NCBI RefSeq assembly: GCF_024585265.1
Contig: NZ_CP036533.1
Location: 8,131,001 to 8,195,000, forward strand
Source of the DNA: Bradyrhizobium sp. WBAH42
GTDB taxonomy: Bacteria > Pseudomonadota > Alphaproteobacteria > Rhizobiales > Xanthobacteraceae
DNA: 64,000 bases
Direction: 5' to 3'
Shown here piece after piece: positions 1 through 10,795 of the stretch. The translations under genes and the position numbers were made by a program. Position 1 is the stretch's first letter. Each line of letters starts with the position of its first letter. A model generated the notes under the pieces. That model saw only the letters and a list, made by a program, of their open reading frames with translations. It made no database searches and was not told the origin of the DNA.

Positions 1-1149
1 TTGATATGACGCGGACTGCGCTGGAGGGATTTGGCAAAACCCTGCTGGCCGATGATGAGGTGGTGCTCGAAGCGACTGGTAACCGCCTGCGCGGTGTCGC
101 GGGTTCTGGCGCCATTCGTGGCGCGGGTGATCATCGCCAATCCGTTGCAGGTGAAGGCGATCGCCCAGGCTCACGTCAAGACCGACAAGGTCGATGCCGG
201 CACGCTCGCCAGTCTGCAGGCGGCGGGATACCTGCGGCAGATCTGGACGCCTGACGCGGAGACAGAGCGCAAGCGTAGGCTGGTGGCGCGGCGTTACCAG
301 GTCGTGCGGCATTGCACGCGGCTCAAGAACGAGGTGCATTCGATCCTGCACGCGCACCTGATCCCGAAGTGCCCGCATGCCGATCTTTTCAACGCCCGCG
401 GCCGGGCATGGTTGGCCGCTCAACAGTTGCCGGACGATGAGCGAGCGGCCATCGACCGACATGTCCGTGAGCTTGACCGGCTGGCGGAAGACCTGGTCCT
501 GCTCAACCGCGAGATCGCGCGGGACGCAATCGAGGATTCCGCGGTCAACAGATTGATGACGATCACCGGCGTGAACCTGGTGGTCGCCGCCGGCATCGTG
601 GCGGCGATCGGCGACATCAGCCGGTTCAACAGCCCGCAGAAGCTGGTGAGCTATTTCGGGCTGAACCCGCGGGTGCGGCAGTCCGGGTTGGGAGCAGCCC
701 ACCACGGCCGTATCAGCAAGATGGGCCGCAGTCATGCGCGCGCCATGCTGGTCGAAGCGGCCTGGGCAGCGGGCAAGGCGCCCGGTCCACTGCATGCTTT
801 TTTCGTGCGGATCCGCGCGCGGCGCGGCCATCAGATCGCCGCGGTGGCCGTGGCTCGGAAGCTCACTGTGCTCTGCTGGCACTTGCTGACAAAGGGCGGG
901 GATTACCTGTGGGCGCGCCCGGCGCTAGTCGCCAACAAGACCCGCGCGATGCAACTTCAGGCCGGACATCCACAACAGAAAGGGAGCCGCCGTGGACCAG
1001 CCTATGCCTACAACATCAAGCCGCTGCGCGACCGCGAGATGTTGATTGCCGCCCAGGCCGAGCAAAGCTACGAACGATTCATGTCGCAATGGAAGTCGCG
1101 GCACCCAAAAAGTGGCTCGCGAGCGCCTCAGTTCGGCAGGACAAAATAG
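1..1149 (+). pseudogene. IS110-family transposase, 5' end cut by window edge and frameshifted
   Basis: IS110 transposases are DEDD enzymes with an N-terminal RuvC-like domain and a C-terminal Transposase_20 domain. The C-terminal two thirds are continuous to the stop at 1149 and include the family's 'TDKVDAGTLASL' stretch and the 'ITGVNLVVAAGIVAAIGD...YFGLNPRVRQSG' region. The first codons (DDEVVLEATGN) lie in the frame starting at position 6, while the rest is in the frame starting at 31, so a frameshift falls near positions 82-95. The true N-terminus lies before the window. The element is probably inactive unless the shift is a sequencing error. Confidence 0.85.
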
Positions 1150-1439
1150 ACAGTCCGGTGACGCTTGCAGCCGACGCGTCACGCTTCGCCACGAGGTCGC
1201 CCGCGCCCAACAACCATAATCGCGGCTGATGGCAAGTTCTAGCCAGGAATGCAGTCCCGTTCCACTGCCAGTGTGCCGCCGTGCTCGGGTCGGTCAAGGC
1301 CAAGCCTTCCGGTGGTCGCAGATGCGGCCAGCCTTGACCGCCCCGGCGCGCGGCGGCTGCGAGATCGGTGGCCGGGACGGAAGAATGGCCCGCAGCGCAG
1401 CCGAACAAAAGAATGGACTTACAGCGATCTCCGCAGTCG

Positions 1440-2510
1440 TCGTCTCGGCGACGAAGAAATCGCTTGTCCATCTCATCCGTCGTGCGCAGATGGTCCCAAT
1501 GCTCGGCGGGGAAGTCGTAGAAGGTCAGCAGCGCGTCGCGGTCCTTGGTGAGGCATTCGACCGCCCGGCCATACTTGGCGCGGTATTTCTCGGCAAAGAC
1601 ATCGATCGCCGCTTCGGCGGCCGCCCGGTTCGGCGCCCGGTAGATCTCGCGCAGGTCCGTCTTCATGTTGGCCTGCACCGAGAGCGGGACCTTGTCCAGG
1701 ACATTCACTGTCTTGTGCACCCAGCATCGCTGGTGCCGGGTGCCAGGACAAGCCTCATCGAGCGCCTTCCAGAAGCCGAGCGCGCCGTCGCCGACGATTT
1801 CCGGGGCGATCTGCAATCCGCGCTGCATGACGTCGATCAGGAGCTCGCGCCAGCTCTGCGTGCTCTCCCGCACGCCGACCTGAAAGCCGATCAGTTCCTT
1901 CTTGCCTTCCGGCGTTGCGCCGATCAGCACCAGCATGCATTCGCCGTGGTCTTCCATGCGCGCCTGCAGGAAGACCCTCATCGGCCCACACATACACGTA
2001 GCGCCGCGCCGACAGATCGCGCTTCTGCCAACGCTCGTACTCGCCTTGCCATTCGGCCGTCAGCCGGGAAATCACCGCTGGCGACAGGTTCGGTGCGTCC
2101 TTACCCAGCAGGGCCGTCAGCGCCTCCTGGAAGTCGCCGGTCGAGATGCCGCGCAGGTAGAGCACCGGCAACAGCGCGTCCAAACTCCTGGTCCGTCGCG
2201 CCCACAGCGGCAGAATCGCCGAGCTGAACTGGATCCGCTCGCCATCCCCGGCCGCGCCGCGGTCCCGAATCTTCGCCCGTGCGACTTCGACGGGGCCGAT
2301 GCCGGTCTGGATCGTTCGCGCCGGGCCCCGCGACCGTGCCGCACCACGCGGGCGCGCCCGTCGGCCGGCTTCAAGTCCTTGATCGTGGCAAGAAACGTCG
2401 CGACTTCGACCTCGATTGCCTGCGCCAAAAGCTGCTGCGCGCCCGCTCGCAGGATATCCGTCAGTGGATCGTTGATCTCGTCGGGCTGACGAAGCGGCAC
2501 AATGTCTCAT
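1440..2510 (-). pseudogene. IS256-family (mutator-type) transposase remnant
   Basis: Three minus-strand reading frames must be joined to rebuild an IS256 transposase. The N-terminus lies around 2500-2330 (DPLTDILRAGAQQLLAQAIE), the middle around 2330-1990 (LPVLYLRGISTGDFQEALTA), and the catalytic part around 1990-1450. The catalytic part keeps 'IVGDGALGFWKAL' and 'TRHQRCWVHKTVNVLDKVP', both typical of the family. There are at least two frameshifts. After 'DHLRTTD' near 1450 the expected C-terminus is missing and unrelated sequence follows. Confidence 0.8.
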
Positions 2511-2889
2511 TCATGGCGTATCGCTCTCCTTGAGACGTTCTGGCAGGCTCGACACCCGCCTCGATACGCCGCTATCTCAGGCCGTCATCACCCAGCTTCC
2601 CGCATAGCTCCCACTACTGAGCGAAGTTAGATAAAATGCTCAATCGACCGTATGGGCGCTCGTCGCGATGCCTCCGCCTCGCCACCGAGACCCGGACATG
2701 CATGGCTGGTCCCGGATGGCGGGGTGGAACGTCGAAAGATCAAGTCTGCAACGATTTCGCGACTGACGCCAATTGAGTGGAGGGGCGAAATCGTGCTCGT
2801 GGGTCACGAGCCCGACGTGACCTGGTAAGGCGTTAAAGCCTCTCTTTAAGTGCGCGCGGAGCGAGACAATGTGGCTCATGTCACCCGGA
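2511..2889. other. Intergenic debris, no gene seen
   Basis: No reading frame here resembles a known protein. The stretch lies between the IS256 remnant and the conjugation-ATPase pseudogene. Confidence 0.5.
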
Positions 2890-3783
2890 GTAACACGTTT
2901 CGCTAGCACCGATTACCGCAACGGCAATTGCCCTTTTGCGATCAAGGACGAAGACCGCTTCTCGCACCTTTACATCATTGGCAAGACTGTACCGGAGCGG
3001 CATGTCCGTGAAGATCGGATCGCGCTCGCTGCTTCTGGCTTCATCGAAGTATTCAAGAAAATGTGGCCGGATGCATGGGGCGTTCGCATGAGCACATTTT
3101 CGCAACGTTTTGATGCCGCTGCAGGAGCAACGGCACGCCACGATGCGCATCCTATCGGACCGGAAATTCCGCGCCGAGATTGCGCGACAATTGAAAAACG
3201 AGTCGGTTCGGACGTTCTTCATAAAAGAGTTTGAAGCGGTTCTCGTTTGGCTACCGTGCCGACGGCACGGCGCCGATCCAGAACAAAGTGGGCGCCTTCC
3301 TTTCAGATCCGATACTCAACAGACTTCTAACCGCTCCCCAGCAGGGTCTCCATGTGCGGCAAATCATGGATGAGGGCAAAGTACTACTGGTGAACCTGGC
3401 CAAAGGGCAAATCGGTGAGGACAGCTCGTACACCTGGGCGGATTGCTCGTCACTACGCTCGAGCTTGCTGCGTTTAGCCGCGCCGACCTACCCGAGTATG
3501 AACGGCGTCCGTTCTTTGTCTACGTCGACGAGTCTCAACACTTTACGACGCTCGCCATCGCGAATATGTTCTCAGAGCTTCGCAAGTATCGGGTCGGCTT
3601 TACAGTCGCCCACCAATACCTCCATCAGCTTGAACCAGAGGTGCGTCACGCCGTTCTCGGAAACGCCGGTACGATCATATTCTTTAGGGTTGATTCAGAC
3701 GGTGCGACATACCTGGCGCGGAAAGTTCAAGGCCGATTTGATGAAGCCGATCTGTTTGCAGCTGTCCAACTATCGTCTACTTA
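2890..3783 (+). pseudogene. Conjugation-type DNA-translocation ATPase (VirD4/HerA-like), decayed
   Basis: Joined frames rebuild a P-loop ATPase of the type found beside type IV secretion or conjugation genes. Near 2910-2990 the sequence reads 'DYRNGNCPFAIKDEDRFSHL' followed by 'YIIGKT', which should lead into Walker A, but it jumps instead to 'LAASGFIEVFKKMWPDAWG'. An internal deletion has therefore removed the Walker A region. Single-base losses shift the frame near 3091, 3232 and 3434. The C-terminal part (PFFVYVDESQHFTTLAIANM, then ELRKYRVGFTVAHQYLHQL) keeps a Walker B-like 'VYVDE'. The deletion and the three shifts make it non-functional. It was probably part of a transfer apparatus. Confidence 0.7.
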
Positions 3784-3790
3784 AAGCTGA

Positions 3791-3844
3791 TGATTGATGG
3801 TACTCTTCTGATTGATGGTACTCTTCGGATTGATGGTACTCCTT
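3791..3844 (+). repeat. Three tandem copies of an 18-bp unit
   Basis: The unit tgattgatggtactcttc occurs perfectly at 3791-3808 and 3809-3826, followed by a third copy with two differences ending near 3844. It starts just after the ATPase pseudogene and runs into the beginning of the Sel1 remnant. In one frame it encodes repeated IDGT(L/P). Confidence 0.9.
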
Positions 3845-5553
3845 CACTTCCCTTCAGTGCGACCACGCTTGAGCCCTGTACTTTTCGCGTTAGTGAGAGA
3901 AGCTGTTATCCTTGGAAGCCATCGCGGAAACGTCAATTGCATCGCGCCGAGCCTATTCATCAAGGAGGGCCTTCCGGCTTCAATGCGGTCGGGCACTCCA
4001 TCTCTCTACAGCGAAGGGCAGGGGTGCACGAAGGACTTCGCTGCTGCACTTCGTTGATATCACGCGGCGGCCGATCAGAAGTTTGCACCTGCCGAGTTCG
4101 CGCTCGGCGATGTCTATTATCAGGGACGCGGCGTACCCGTCGATTTCGCCCGGGCTGCGATCTGGTATGGCAAGGCCGCCGCGCAGGATCACGTGAGGGC
4201 GCAGATTGGGCTCGCATTCATGACGCTGAAGGGTGGGGGCTTGCCCGAGAGCCCGACTGAGGCTGCTCGCCTATTCCAGAGTGCCGCCACGCATGATGAT
4301 CCGACCGCACTCTACAACATCGGCCTGTTACGGCTCAGCGGCAAGGGCGTCGCCAAAGACCTCGATCGCGCCGAGACCGCGCTGCGCAAGGCGGTGCGGA
4401 AGGATTATCTTCCGGTAATTCAGGCACTCGCGATTTCTATTCGAGCGGAGCCGATGCCGAGCTCGATTTGCGGGAGGCGGCGATTTGGTATGAGAAGGCG
4501 GCCGAGCGGGGCGATGTGCAGGCGCAATTCTTCGTAGGGCGGTTCTATGCGACTGGTGTCGGTGCATCGCCCAACATTCGTCATGCCGCGAAGTGGTTCG
4601 AGCGCGCGGCCGAAAATGGCCATGCCACTGCGGCGTTCAATGGTGCAATCTTCTATCTAAACGGCTCCGGCGTTCAGCGCAACTTGGAGGCCGCGATAAA
4701 ATGGTTTCGAACGTGCCTCCGATGGCGGCGTCAGCGCCGCACAGGTGCAACTCGGAAAGCCCTATTCGACCGGTGCTGGCGTTCCCAAAGATCAGGAAAT
4801 GCGTCGGAATGGTTGAGCAGGCCGCCAGTAGCGGAGATCCTGACGCCAAGACCGCCTATGCGGTCTTCCTGGTTCATCAGGATGCGTCTGCTGATAACGT
4901 TGCACACGCGCACTCTTTGTTGGGAGAGGCCGCGGAGGCTGGTCATCCTCCGGCGACGTTTCAACTGGGCGCGCTGAAGATGGGTAAGTTCGGAGGGGCC
5001 GCCGATATATTAGGCGCAATCTATGGCTCACACGGGCGGGGAAGCCGGTTATGTCCAGGCGCAGTACATGCTTGGACTTCTCCATCTGGACCAGAAGAGC
5101 GGCGTGGGGAATGCTCAGGCAGCATCATCGTGGATGACCAAGGCCGCGCGCGCGGGGCATGCAGCCGCACAGTTCCAGCTCGCCGTTATGTACTGCACGG
5201 GGTATGGAGTGCGCCTGGATCTTGCAGAGGGTGTGAACTGGTATGAGGCCGCTGCAGAGCAGGGGCATACTGTTGCGCAGTACAACCTCGCCGTCATGCT
5301 CGGGAGGGGACAGGGGCGCGAGGCTGACGTGACGAAGGCGACGGAATGGTTTCAGAGAGCCGCCGAGCGAGGCGTGGCGGAAGCGCAGGTTGCTCTGGGC
5401 GACGCGTTGATGTCAGGCCGAGGCACCGCACGAGATCGGGACGCAGCGATCAATTCGTATCAATACGCGGCGCGGCAACGCAATGAAGGCGCCGTGCGGC
5501 GCCTCCAGTCGATCGGCGCGACGCGCGAGGAGACTTTCACACTGGAAACATAG
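3812..5553 (+). pseudogene. Sel1-repeat (TPR-like) protein, decayed
   Basis: Sel1 repeats are helical pairs that act as protein-binding scaffolds. At least eight repeats can be read (for example A-E-F-A-L-G-D-V-Y-Y-Q-G-R-G-V-P then A-I-W-Y-G-K-A-A), but in changing frames. An in-frame TGA at 4055-4057 sits where the repeat expects the Trp of 'ALRWYHAAA', so it looks like a TGG to TGA nonsense mutation. Frameshifts follow near 4430, 4710, 4800 and 5020. The last segment, 5023-5553, is an open stretch of 176 codons with four or five good repeats. Such proteins often have signalling roles; no specific role can be given here. Confidence 0.8.
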
Positions 5554-6560
5554 GCTTTACGCTAGCCTCAGGCGAGGCACAGCGCCGCTGCCAGCCTGCA
5601 ATCCAGGTCAGCACTGGGCGCCACAAAACTAAACAGTCGGCCGTGAAGAACCGCCCAACCCATTGAGCGGGAGTCAATTTTGGAGCGGAGCAAGGTTTGA
5701 TTGCTAGCTTTTGGGGTCTGAAGGCCGGGAAGCTTGCAATTTCATTTTCAAGATTGAAGGAGGCCGCTGGCGCGCATTGAATTTCGCCTCCTGTTCTCAA
5801 TTGGGGTCGATGTATTAGTTGGCGGAGCTCGTGCCGACGATCTGCAAATGAGCGGGAACATCGAATTCCATCTCGCGCGACACCTCGACGATGGTTTCTG
5901 GATGATGTCCATTCTTGGACAACGCGTACTTAAACGCTCGGGTGCGGTTCAGGAAGAGACCGCGAAAAACAGCCGTTCTGTTCGCGCGCAACCCAAATCC
6001 CACGGCGATTCCTGCGACTGCCCAGGCGAGGCGCAGCACCGCCAGTGCTGAAAACCGTAGGCGACCGCATCCGCGACGCTTCCAAATTGATGGTTGGCAG
6101 CTTAAGGTCTCTGACGTTTGTTCCCAATCACAACGCCGAGCAATTGCATTCTCGCTTGGGTGTCAGCTACACGGGCTCGCGACGCTCGTGTAAACGCCAG
6201 CAAGGAATGTACAGACGTCCGCTATCTAACAAAGGTGATCTGCAGTGTCTGATTTCTGCCAGTGTTGGTTTTCGATCAGACAAAACCTGTGCAGCAGAAC
6301 AGGAAGACGGAAGTTGCTTGGCCATACTTCGTCTCGGCAGCAACAAGATGCCTGGCATCGACTTTGCATAGAGCGATTCGGGAACGTCGTGGAAAGTCAC
6401 CCCTGCTCGCCGTCCTCTTGAGGTTACGCTTTCTTGGTCACACTGACCTCGCTTGCGAGCAGTTTGCCGGATGAAAGACGCCGTAGACAGGCAATCCGGC
6501 ACCACAGCGTGAATCAGCACTACGGGGCGGCATCGACTCTAGAACAGAGGAGGTCAGGCC
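5554..6560. other. Long intergenic stretch, no supported gene
   Basis: Only short frames occur. The longest with any plausibility is minus 5815-6039 (74 codons, starting MLRLAWAVAGIAVGFGLRAN, one hydrophobic segment), but I see no convincing ribosome site or family match. No tts box or -24/-12 promoter was recognised ahead of the gene at 6561. Confidence 0.5.
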
Positions 6561-8969
6561 ATGTCTGACTCGTTCCAGCGCTCCAACTTGGCCCAGTCAA
6601 TGGAAGCGCAACATGCAGAACTCGAGCACGCGCTCACCCGCAGCCCATTCAGACTCCACGCTGATCGCATGGTCCAACAGGGCGCGAAGACCATCAACAT
6701 TCTACAAGTTGCCTGGATACTGCGGGTCAAGCGCGGCTGCGAAATGGTCTTTATGCGCCTGCCCGAGCTCTTGGCAAGCGGCGAACGTCTGGCCAAAGAT
6801 CTGCGGAACCTGCGTGACGATGGACAGCTTGGCATTTCCTGGCGTGAATACACCCGCGACGCGGGCGAGCGCGCTATATTGCTAATCGATCTTCTCCGGG
6901 AGAGCGGCGACCTCTTCCTTGAACATGAGGCGGCAGGCTGTCAGCCGGTTCTTTTCTACGAGTACGATAAGATCATGGACGGAAGGGATCTTCCCGTAAA
7001 GTCCAACTTCGTATTGCTGCGCATCATCCCGTCGCAAGATGTTACGGTCGATTACTCCCGTCGTCGGCCCTTTGTTATCATCCCTCCACGTGCGGGACAC
7101 GCTGCGGGTGTGGGAGCCCACGAGCACGATAGTCAGCTCGGCGTTGCCTTGCGCGAAGGTCACCCAGTTTATCTGGTGAGCTTCCGTCGCCAGCCGGAGC
7201 AGGATCAGCAACTCTCTGATGTGGCCTATGCGGAAGCGGCGTTTGTTCGAGAAGTGATCCGCCGGCATCCGCGCGCGCCTCTGCCGGCCATTATCGGCAA
7301 CTGCCAAGCAGGCTGGGCGACCCTCGTTATGGCCGCAACAAACCCTGACTTGACAGGACCCGTCGTCATCAATGGATCACCGGTGACGGCTGTGTCGGGA
7401 AACATCGGCGACAACACTCTCCGCTACATTGCCGGCATATTCGGCGGAGTCTGGATCCCGATGTTTCTGTGCGACCTTGGCCAGGGCATGTTTGATGGAG
7501 CCAATCTCATACATAATTTCGAGATGCTCAATCCCGAGCGCCGGCTGTTCCTCAAGTACGCCGAGCTTTTCCGCGACGTGGATACGACGCGCGAAAGCTT
7601 TCTTGCCACCGAGAAGTGGTGGAGCAGCTTCTGCTTGCTGCACGAAAACGAGATCTGCTGGATTCTCGAAAACTTGTTCATCGGCAACCGGCTCGGCAAA
7701 AACATGGCCTACCTGGGATCGGAGCGTCAGCACGTGGATCTCAAGCAGATCCGGGCGCCGATCATCGTGTTTGCCAGCCATGGCGACAAAGTGACGCCGC
7801 CCCAGCAGGCTCTGAATTGGATCACAGATGTTTACGAGGACGAGGAGGAGATCCGCGTTCGCGGCCAACACATTATCTATATGGTGCATGACGACATCGG
7901 GCACCTCGGCATCTTCGTCTCTTCAAACGTTGTCAATAGGGAGTTCCGGCAAGTTGCAACCACGCTTGAGGCAATCGAAGCGTTGATGCCCGGCCTCTAC
8001 GAAATGTGCGTCAAAGATGTTCAGGAACATGATGGACGAAAAAGCTTCAGTGTTGAACTAGTCGAACGCACCTTCAAGGACATCCGGGCATTGAATGACA
8101 ACTATCGCGATGAATTCCCTTTCCGTGCGGTTGACCGGGCGTCTGAACTTCAGGCACAGATCTATCACACAATCGCCCGCCCCTTCGTCAGAGCTGCAGT
8201 CACAACCTTCACGGCCCAAGCTTGCCGTAGTGTTCACCCGGAGCGCCTGTCGCGAGCGCTAATTTCTTCGCGAAATCTGATGCTGGCTGGCTTCAAGTCC
8301 ATAAGCGAGCAGGTTCGCCAGTCTCGAGCCAAGGCCAGAGTAGATAATCCATTCCTGCTGGCGGAAGCCTTGTATGTGCAGCATATCGCACAGGCGATGA
8401 TCTACTGGCGCGACCTGCGCGACATGATGTATGAGCTGACGTTCCACAGCATGTGGAACACTCCTTTGCAGCACTATTTTGGTGATCGCTACGAAGTGCA
8501 GGCGAGGCAAATGACGCCAGAAGAATTGAGGTCGCGCCCGGACGTTCAGTGTGCGCTTAAGATGATCGCGACCGGCGGCTTTATCGAGGCCGTCATCCGC
8601 ATGATGGCGCTGCTTGTGAGCGATCGCGGCGGTATCCGCCGCGACCGTCTCGATCGCTGGTCACGCGTCCTGACGCAGAACGAGCCGTTCCGCTCGGTCG
8701 CTTCTGACCGTCTGACTACAATCACTCGCCAACAGACCATCATCGTCACTTTGGAACGGGAGCAAGCAATCGAGACCCTGCCATTGCTGCTGGATGACTC
8801 TGAGGAGCGCCGCCGCGCCTACCTGGTCGCACGCTATGTACCCGGCCCCATCGCGGAAATGTCGCCGAAGACGATCGACCTCCTAGGGCGGTTTGCTCAG
8901 GTGCTTGAGCAGCCGCCAATCACCGGCGATGTTACCGAAAATCCGTTGGCGCAAATGAAGGCTGAGTAA
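6561..8969 (+). CDS. DUF3141 alpha/beta-hydrolase protein (PHA-synthase-like)
   Basis: 802 residues, with AGGAGG about nine bases before the ATG. The protein matches the layout of DUF3141 proteins, large cytoplasmic relatives of poly(3-hydroxyalkanoate) synthases in proteobacteria. The central alpha/beta-hydrolase part shows a nucleophile elbow 'GNCQAGWA' with Cys248, a probable acid Asp409 in 'ASHGDKVTPP', and a probable His448 in 'DDIGHLGIF'. This is the Cys-Asp-His triad expected of PhaC-type enzymes. The substrate is unknown for the family and need not be a polyester precursor. The C-terminal 300 residues are helical and specific to the family. The gene is intact amid decayed DNA; the M28-like peptidase follows about 380 bp later on the same strand. 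Confidence 0.8.
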   Translation: MSDSFQRSNLAQSMEAQHAELEHALTRSPFRLHADRMVQQGAKTINILQVAWILRVKRGCEMVFMRLPELLASGERLAKDLRNLRDDGQLGISWREYTRDAGERAILLIDLLRESGDLFLEHEAAGCQPVLFYEYDKIMDGRDLPVKSNFVLLRIIPSQDVTVDYSRRRPFVIIPPRAGHAAGVGAHEHDSQLGVALREGHPVYLVSFRRQPEQDQQLSDVAYAEAAFVREVIRRHPRAPLPAIIGNCQAGWATLVMAATNPDLTGPVVINGSPVTAVSGNIGDNTLRYIAGIFGGVWIPMFLCDLGQGMFDGANLIHNFEMLNPERRLFLKYAELFRDVDTTRESFLATEKWWSSFCLLHENEICWILENLFIGNRLGKNMAYLGSERQHVDLKQIRAPIIVFASHGDKVTPPQQALNWITDVYEDEEEIRVRGQHIIYMVHDDIGHLGIFVSSNVVNREFRQVATTLEAIEALMPGLYEMCVKDVQEHDGRKSFSVELVERTFKDIRALNDNYRDEFPFRAVDRASELQAQIYHTIARPFVRAAVTTFTAQACRSVHPERLSRALISSRNLMLAGFKSISEQVRQSRAKARVDNPFLLAEALYVQHIAQAMIYWRDLRDMMYELTFHSMWNTPLQHYFGDRYEVQARQMTPEELRSRPDVQCALKMIATGGFIEAVIRMMALLVSDRGGIRRDRLDRWSRVLTQNEPFRSVASDRLTTITRQQTIIVTLEREQAIETLPLLLDDSEERRRAYLVARYVPGPIAEMSPKTIDLLGRFAQVLEQPPITGDVTENPLAQMKAE

Positions 8970-9346
8970 AGCATCGATGCTTGGCTTAAAGGATGATGAC
9001 CATCGGCTTGAGCGTCAGGCGTGGCAACTGAGGGCAATGCCGATGCGCCTCGTAGTTGGCACAGGATGAAGCCAGTTCGTCCTGCACGTTGTACTCTGAC
9101 GCTTGCGGCTGGAGCGGCCAAACATGTTCGACGCGCGCCTATTGTGTGTTCCGGATCCTGAGCGCTGATGGTAACGGAGGGCTCGAAATTCAAGAATTGG
9201 CTTGACGAAAGAAGCGAGCAGATGCCGATGCGTTCCCTTTGCAGATAAGAACCGGCCGCGCTGAAGTCGTCGAATCTGGCGACTTCCTCCGGACCGAGCA
9301 GAGATATTAGTTGTTGGGGCACTTTCTCCCTGCCGAAATCCGCGGA
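8970..9346. other. Intergenic region, nothing recognised
   Basis: This stretch lies between two same-strand genes. Minus-strand frames here look like shadows. No hairpin terminator or clear promoter was noticed. Confidence 0.5.
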
Positions 9347-10795
9347 ATGGAGTTCTTCGCCGTGGACCACGATACCATCCGCGCCGAGCTGATGTACTTG
9401 GAGTCCCTTGGCTCCCGAATCTCGGGCTCAAAGAGCCACGATCAACTTGTAGAGCATGTTAAACAGCAGTGGGCCGACTTCGGTATGCGAGTTCACGAGG
9501 ACGTCTTGCATTTCGATCGCTGGAGCATGGCTGCAGAAAATCCCGACGGTCTGCGTCTTAAGATCGACCGGCGCGACATAGCGATCTCTTCGGTCTTTCC
9601 CTACTCCGGGACCACCGGCCCCCTAGGGACCGAGAAGCAGTTGTACAGATTGCGCGGTCCAATACCGCGATGGATCAAAGCGCGCCGAGGAATTGCGGTC
9701 GTCGAGGTCCGAAATCGAGAGTTCCCGTTTGATGCGGCGGTCAAGACTTGGGATCGGGCGCGTGCATGGGGCAAGACCACTATGCCGCTGCTTCCTGCCA
9801 CGTTCGCCGGCCTCGGTCTGGCGCGTGCTCGACGAGCTGGCGTTGAGGCGGTGATCTTCGCCTGGCGTGGCATAAGCATTTTCAACGCCAAAGGACAGTA
9901 CTTACCGTTCACGTTGCCCTACCAGAACATTCCAGCGGTCTTCGTGGCCGGAGACGACGCCGACTTTGTGTTGGACGCCGCCTCACGGGCCAGGCGGGCG
10001 ACGCTCGTCGTCGACGCCGTGATCGAGCGAGACAGCACTATGCGAACAATATGGGGGGCCGTGGAAGGTAACAGCGCAGCCCACGAGACTGTCCTCGTGG
10101 TAAGCCACAGCGACGGTACAAACATTGTCGAGGAGAACGGTCACATCGGTTTGGTCGAACTCGCGCGCCAGACTGCCGCTCGACCGTTGGCACGCACAGC
10201 AATCTTCGTGTTAACAGCTGGACACCTTCGAATCCCGGCGGTCACTGACGATGGCCAAGCCACTTCGCGCTGGTTGCGGGATCACCCACAATGGTGGGTT
10301 GGTGGCCCGGGAAATCGCCACGCAGTGGCGGGCCTGGTGATCGAGCACCTCGGCGCTCGGGAATACCGGGACGATCCCCTCAAAAACACCTACGGCCCGA
10401 CAGGCAACCCCGAACCCGAACTGCTCTACGCCTCCACCCCGCAGCTGACGGCGCTCATCGAATCAGAGTGGCGAACAACCGGGCACCCGCCGAGAGTGTC
10501 GGCCCCAAACGCGCTCATTCAGTTGGGCGAAGGCCAGCCGCTCTACCTAAAAGGCATCCCAAACATCGCGCTCGTCACCGTGCCGCAGTACCTACTAAGT
10601 ATTGAACCGGGCGACTACGTCGACGTCGCTCTTCTGGACAGACAAGTCAGCAGCTTCGCGCGACTGCTGCGACGAATCGACACCATGCCCAGCAACGAAA
10701 TCGGAACCGTCGAGACGATTACTCCACTCGCGAAGGCGGCTGCCGCGCTGCGCGCGATTGGCATTCTCGCTTGCAGCTCATCGGACTGGCGGTAA
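9347..10795 (+). CDS. M28-like zinc peptidase with PA-type insert
   Basis: 482 residues counted from the ATG at 9347; a TTG start 36 bases upstream is possible, and neither has a strong ribosome site. The N-terminus (LGSRISGSKSHDQLVEHVKQ) is typical of M28 aminopeptidase relatives, where a lid helix precedes the core. Residues about 90-230 look like a protease-associated (PA) insert. The region 'VLVVSHSDGTNIVEENGHIG' sits where M28 enzymes carry the His-Asp zinc ligands and the Glu-Glu/Asn pair. The second half is less typical (WLRDHPQWW, LGAREY), so it may be a divergent or non-peptidase member. No signal peptide is seen, so it is probably cytoplasmic. Substrate unknown. Confidence 0.6.
   Translation: MEFFAVDHDTIRAELMYLESLGSRISGSKSHDQLVEHVKQQWADFGMRVHEDVLHFDRWSMAAENPDGLRLKIDRRDIAISSVFPYSGTTGPLGTEKQLYRLRGPIPRWIKARRGIAVVEVRNREFPFDAAVKTWDRARAWGKTTMPLLPATFAGLGLARARRAGVEAVIFAWRGISIFNAKGQYLPFTLPYQNIPAVFVAGDDADFVLDAASRARRATLVVDAVIERDSTMRTIWGAVEGNSAAHETVLVVSHSDGTNIVEENGHIGLVELARQTAARPLARTAIFVLTAGHLRIPAVTDDGQATSRWLRDHPQWWVGGPGNRHAVAGLVIEHLGAREYRDDPLKNTYGPTGNPEPELLYASTPQLTALIESEWRTTGHPPRVSAPNALIQLGEGQPLYLKGIPNIALVTVPQYLLSIEPGDYVDVALLDRQVSSFARLLRRIDTMPSNEIGTVETITPLAKAAAALRAIGILACSSSDWR

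Noticed and set aside
1229..2489. Long plus-strand open frames
   Set aside because: They are antisense shadows of the high-GC IS256 remnant on the minus strand.
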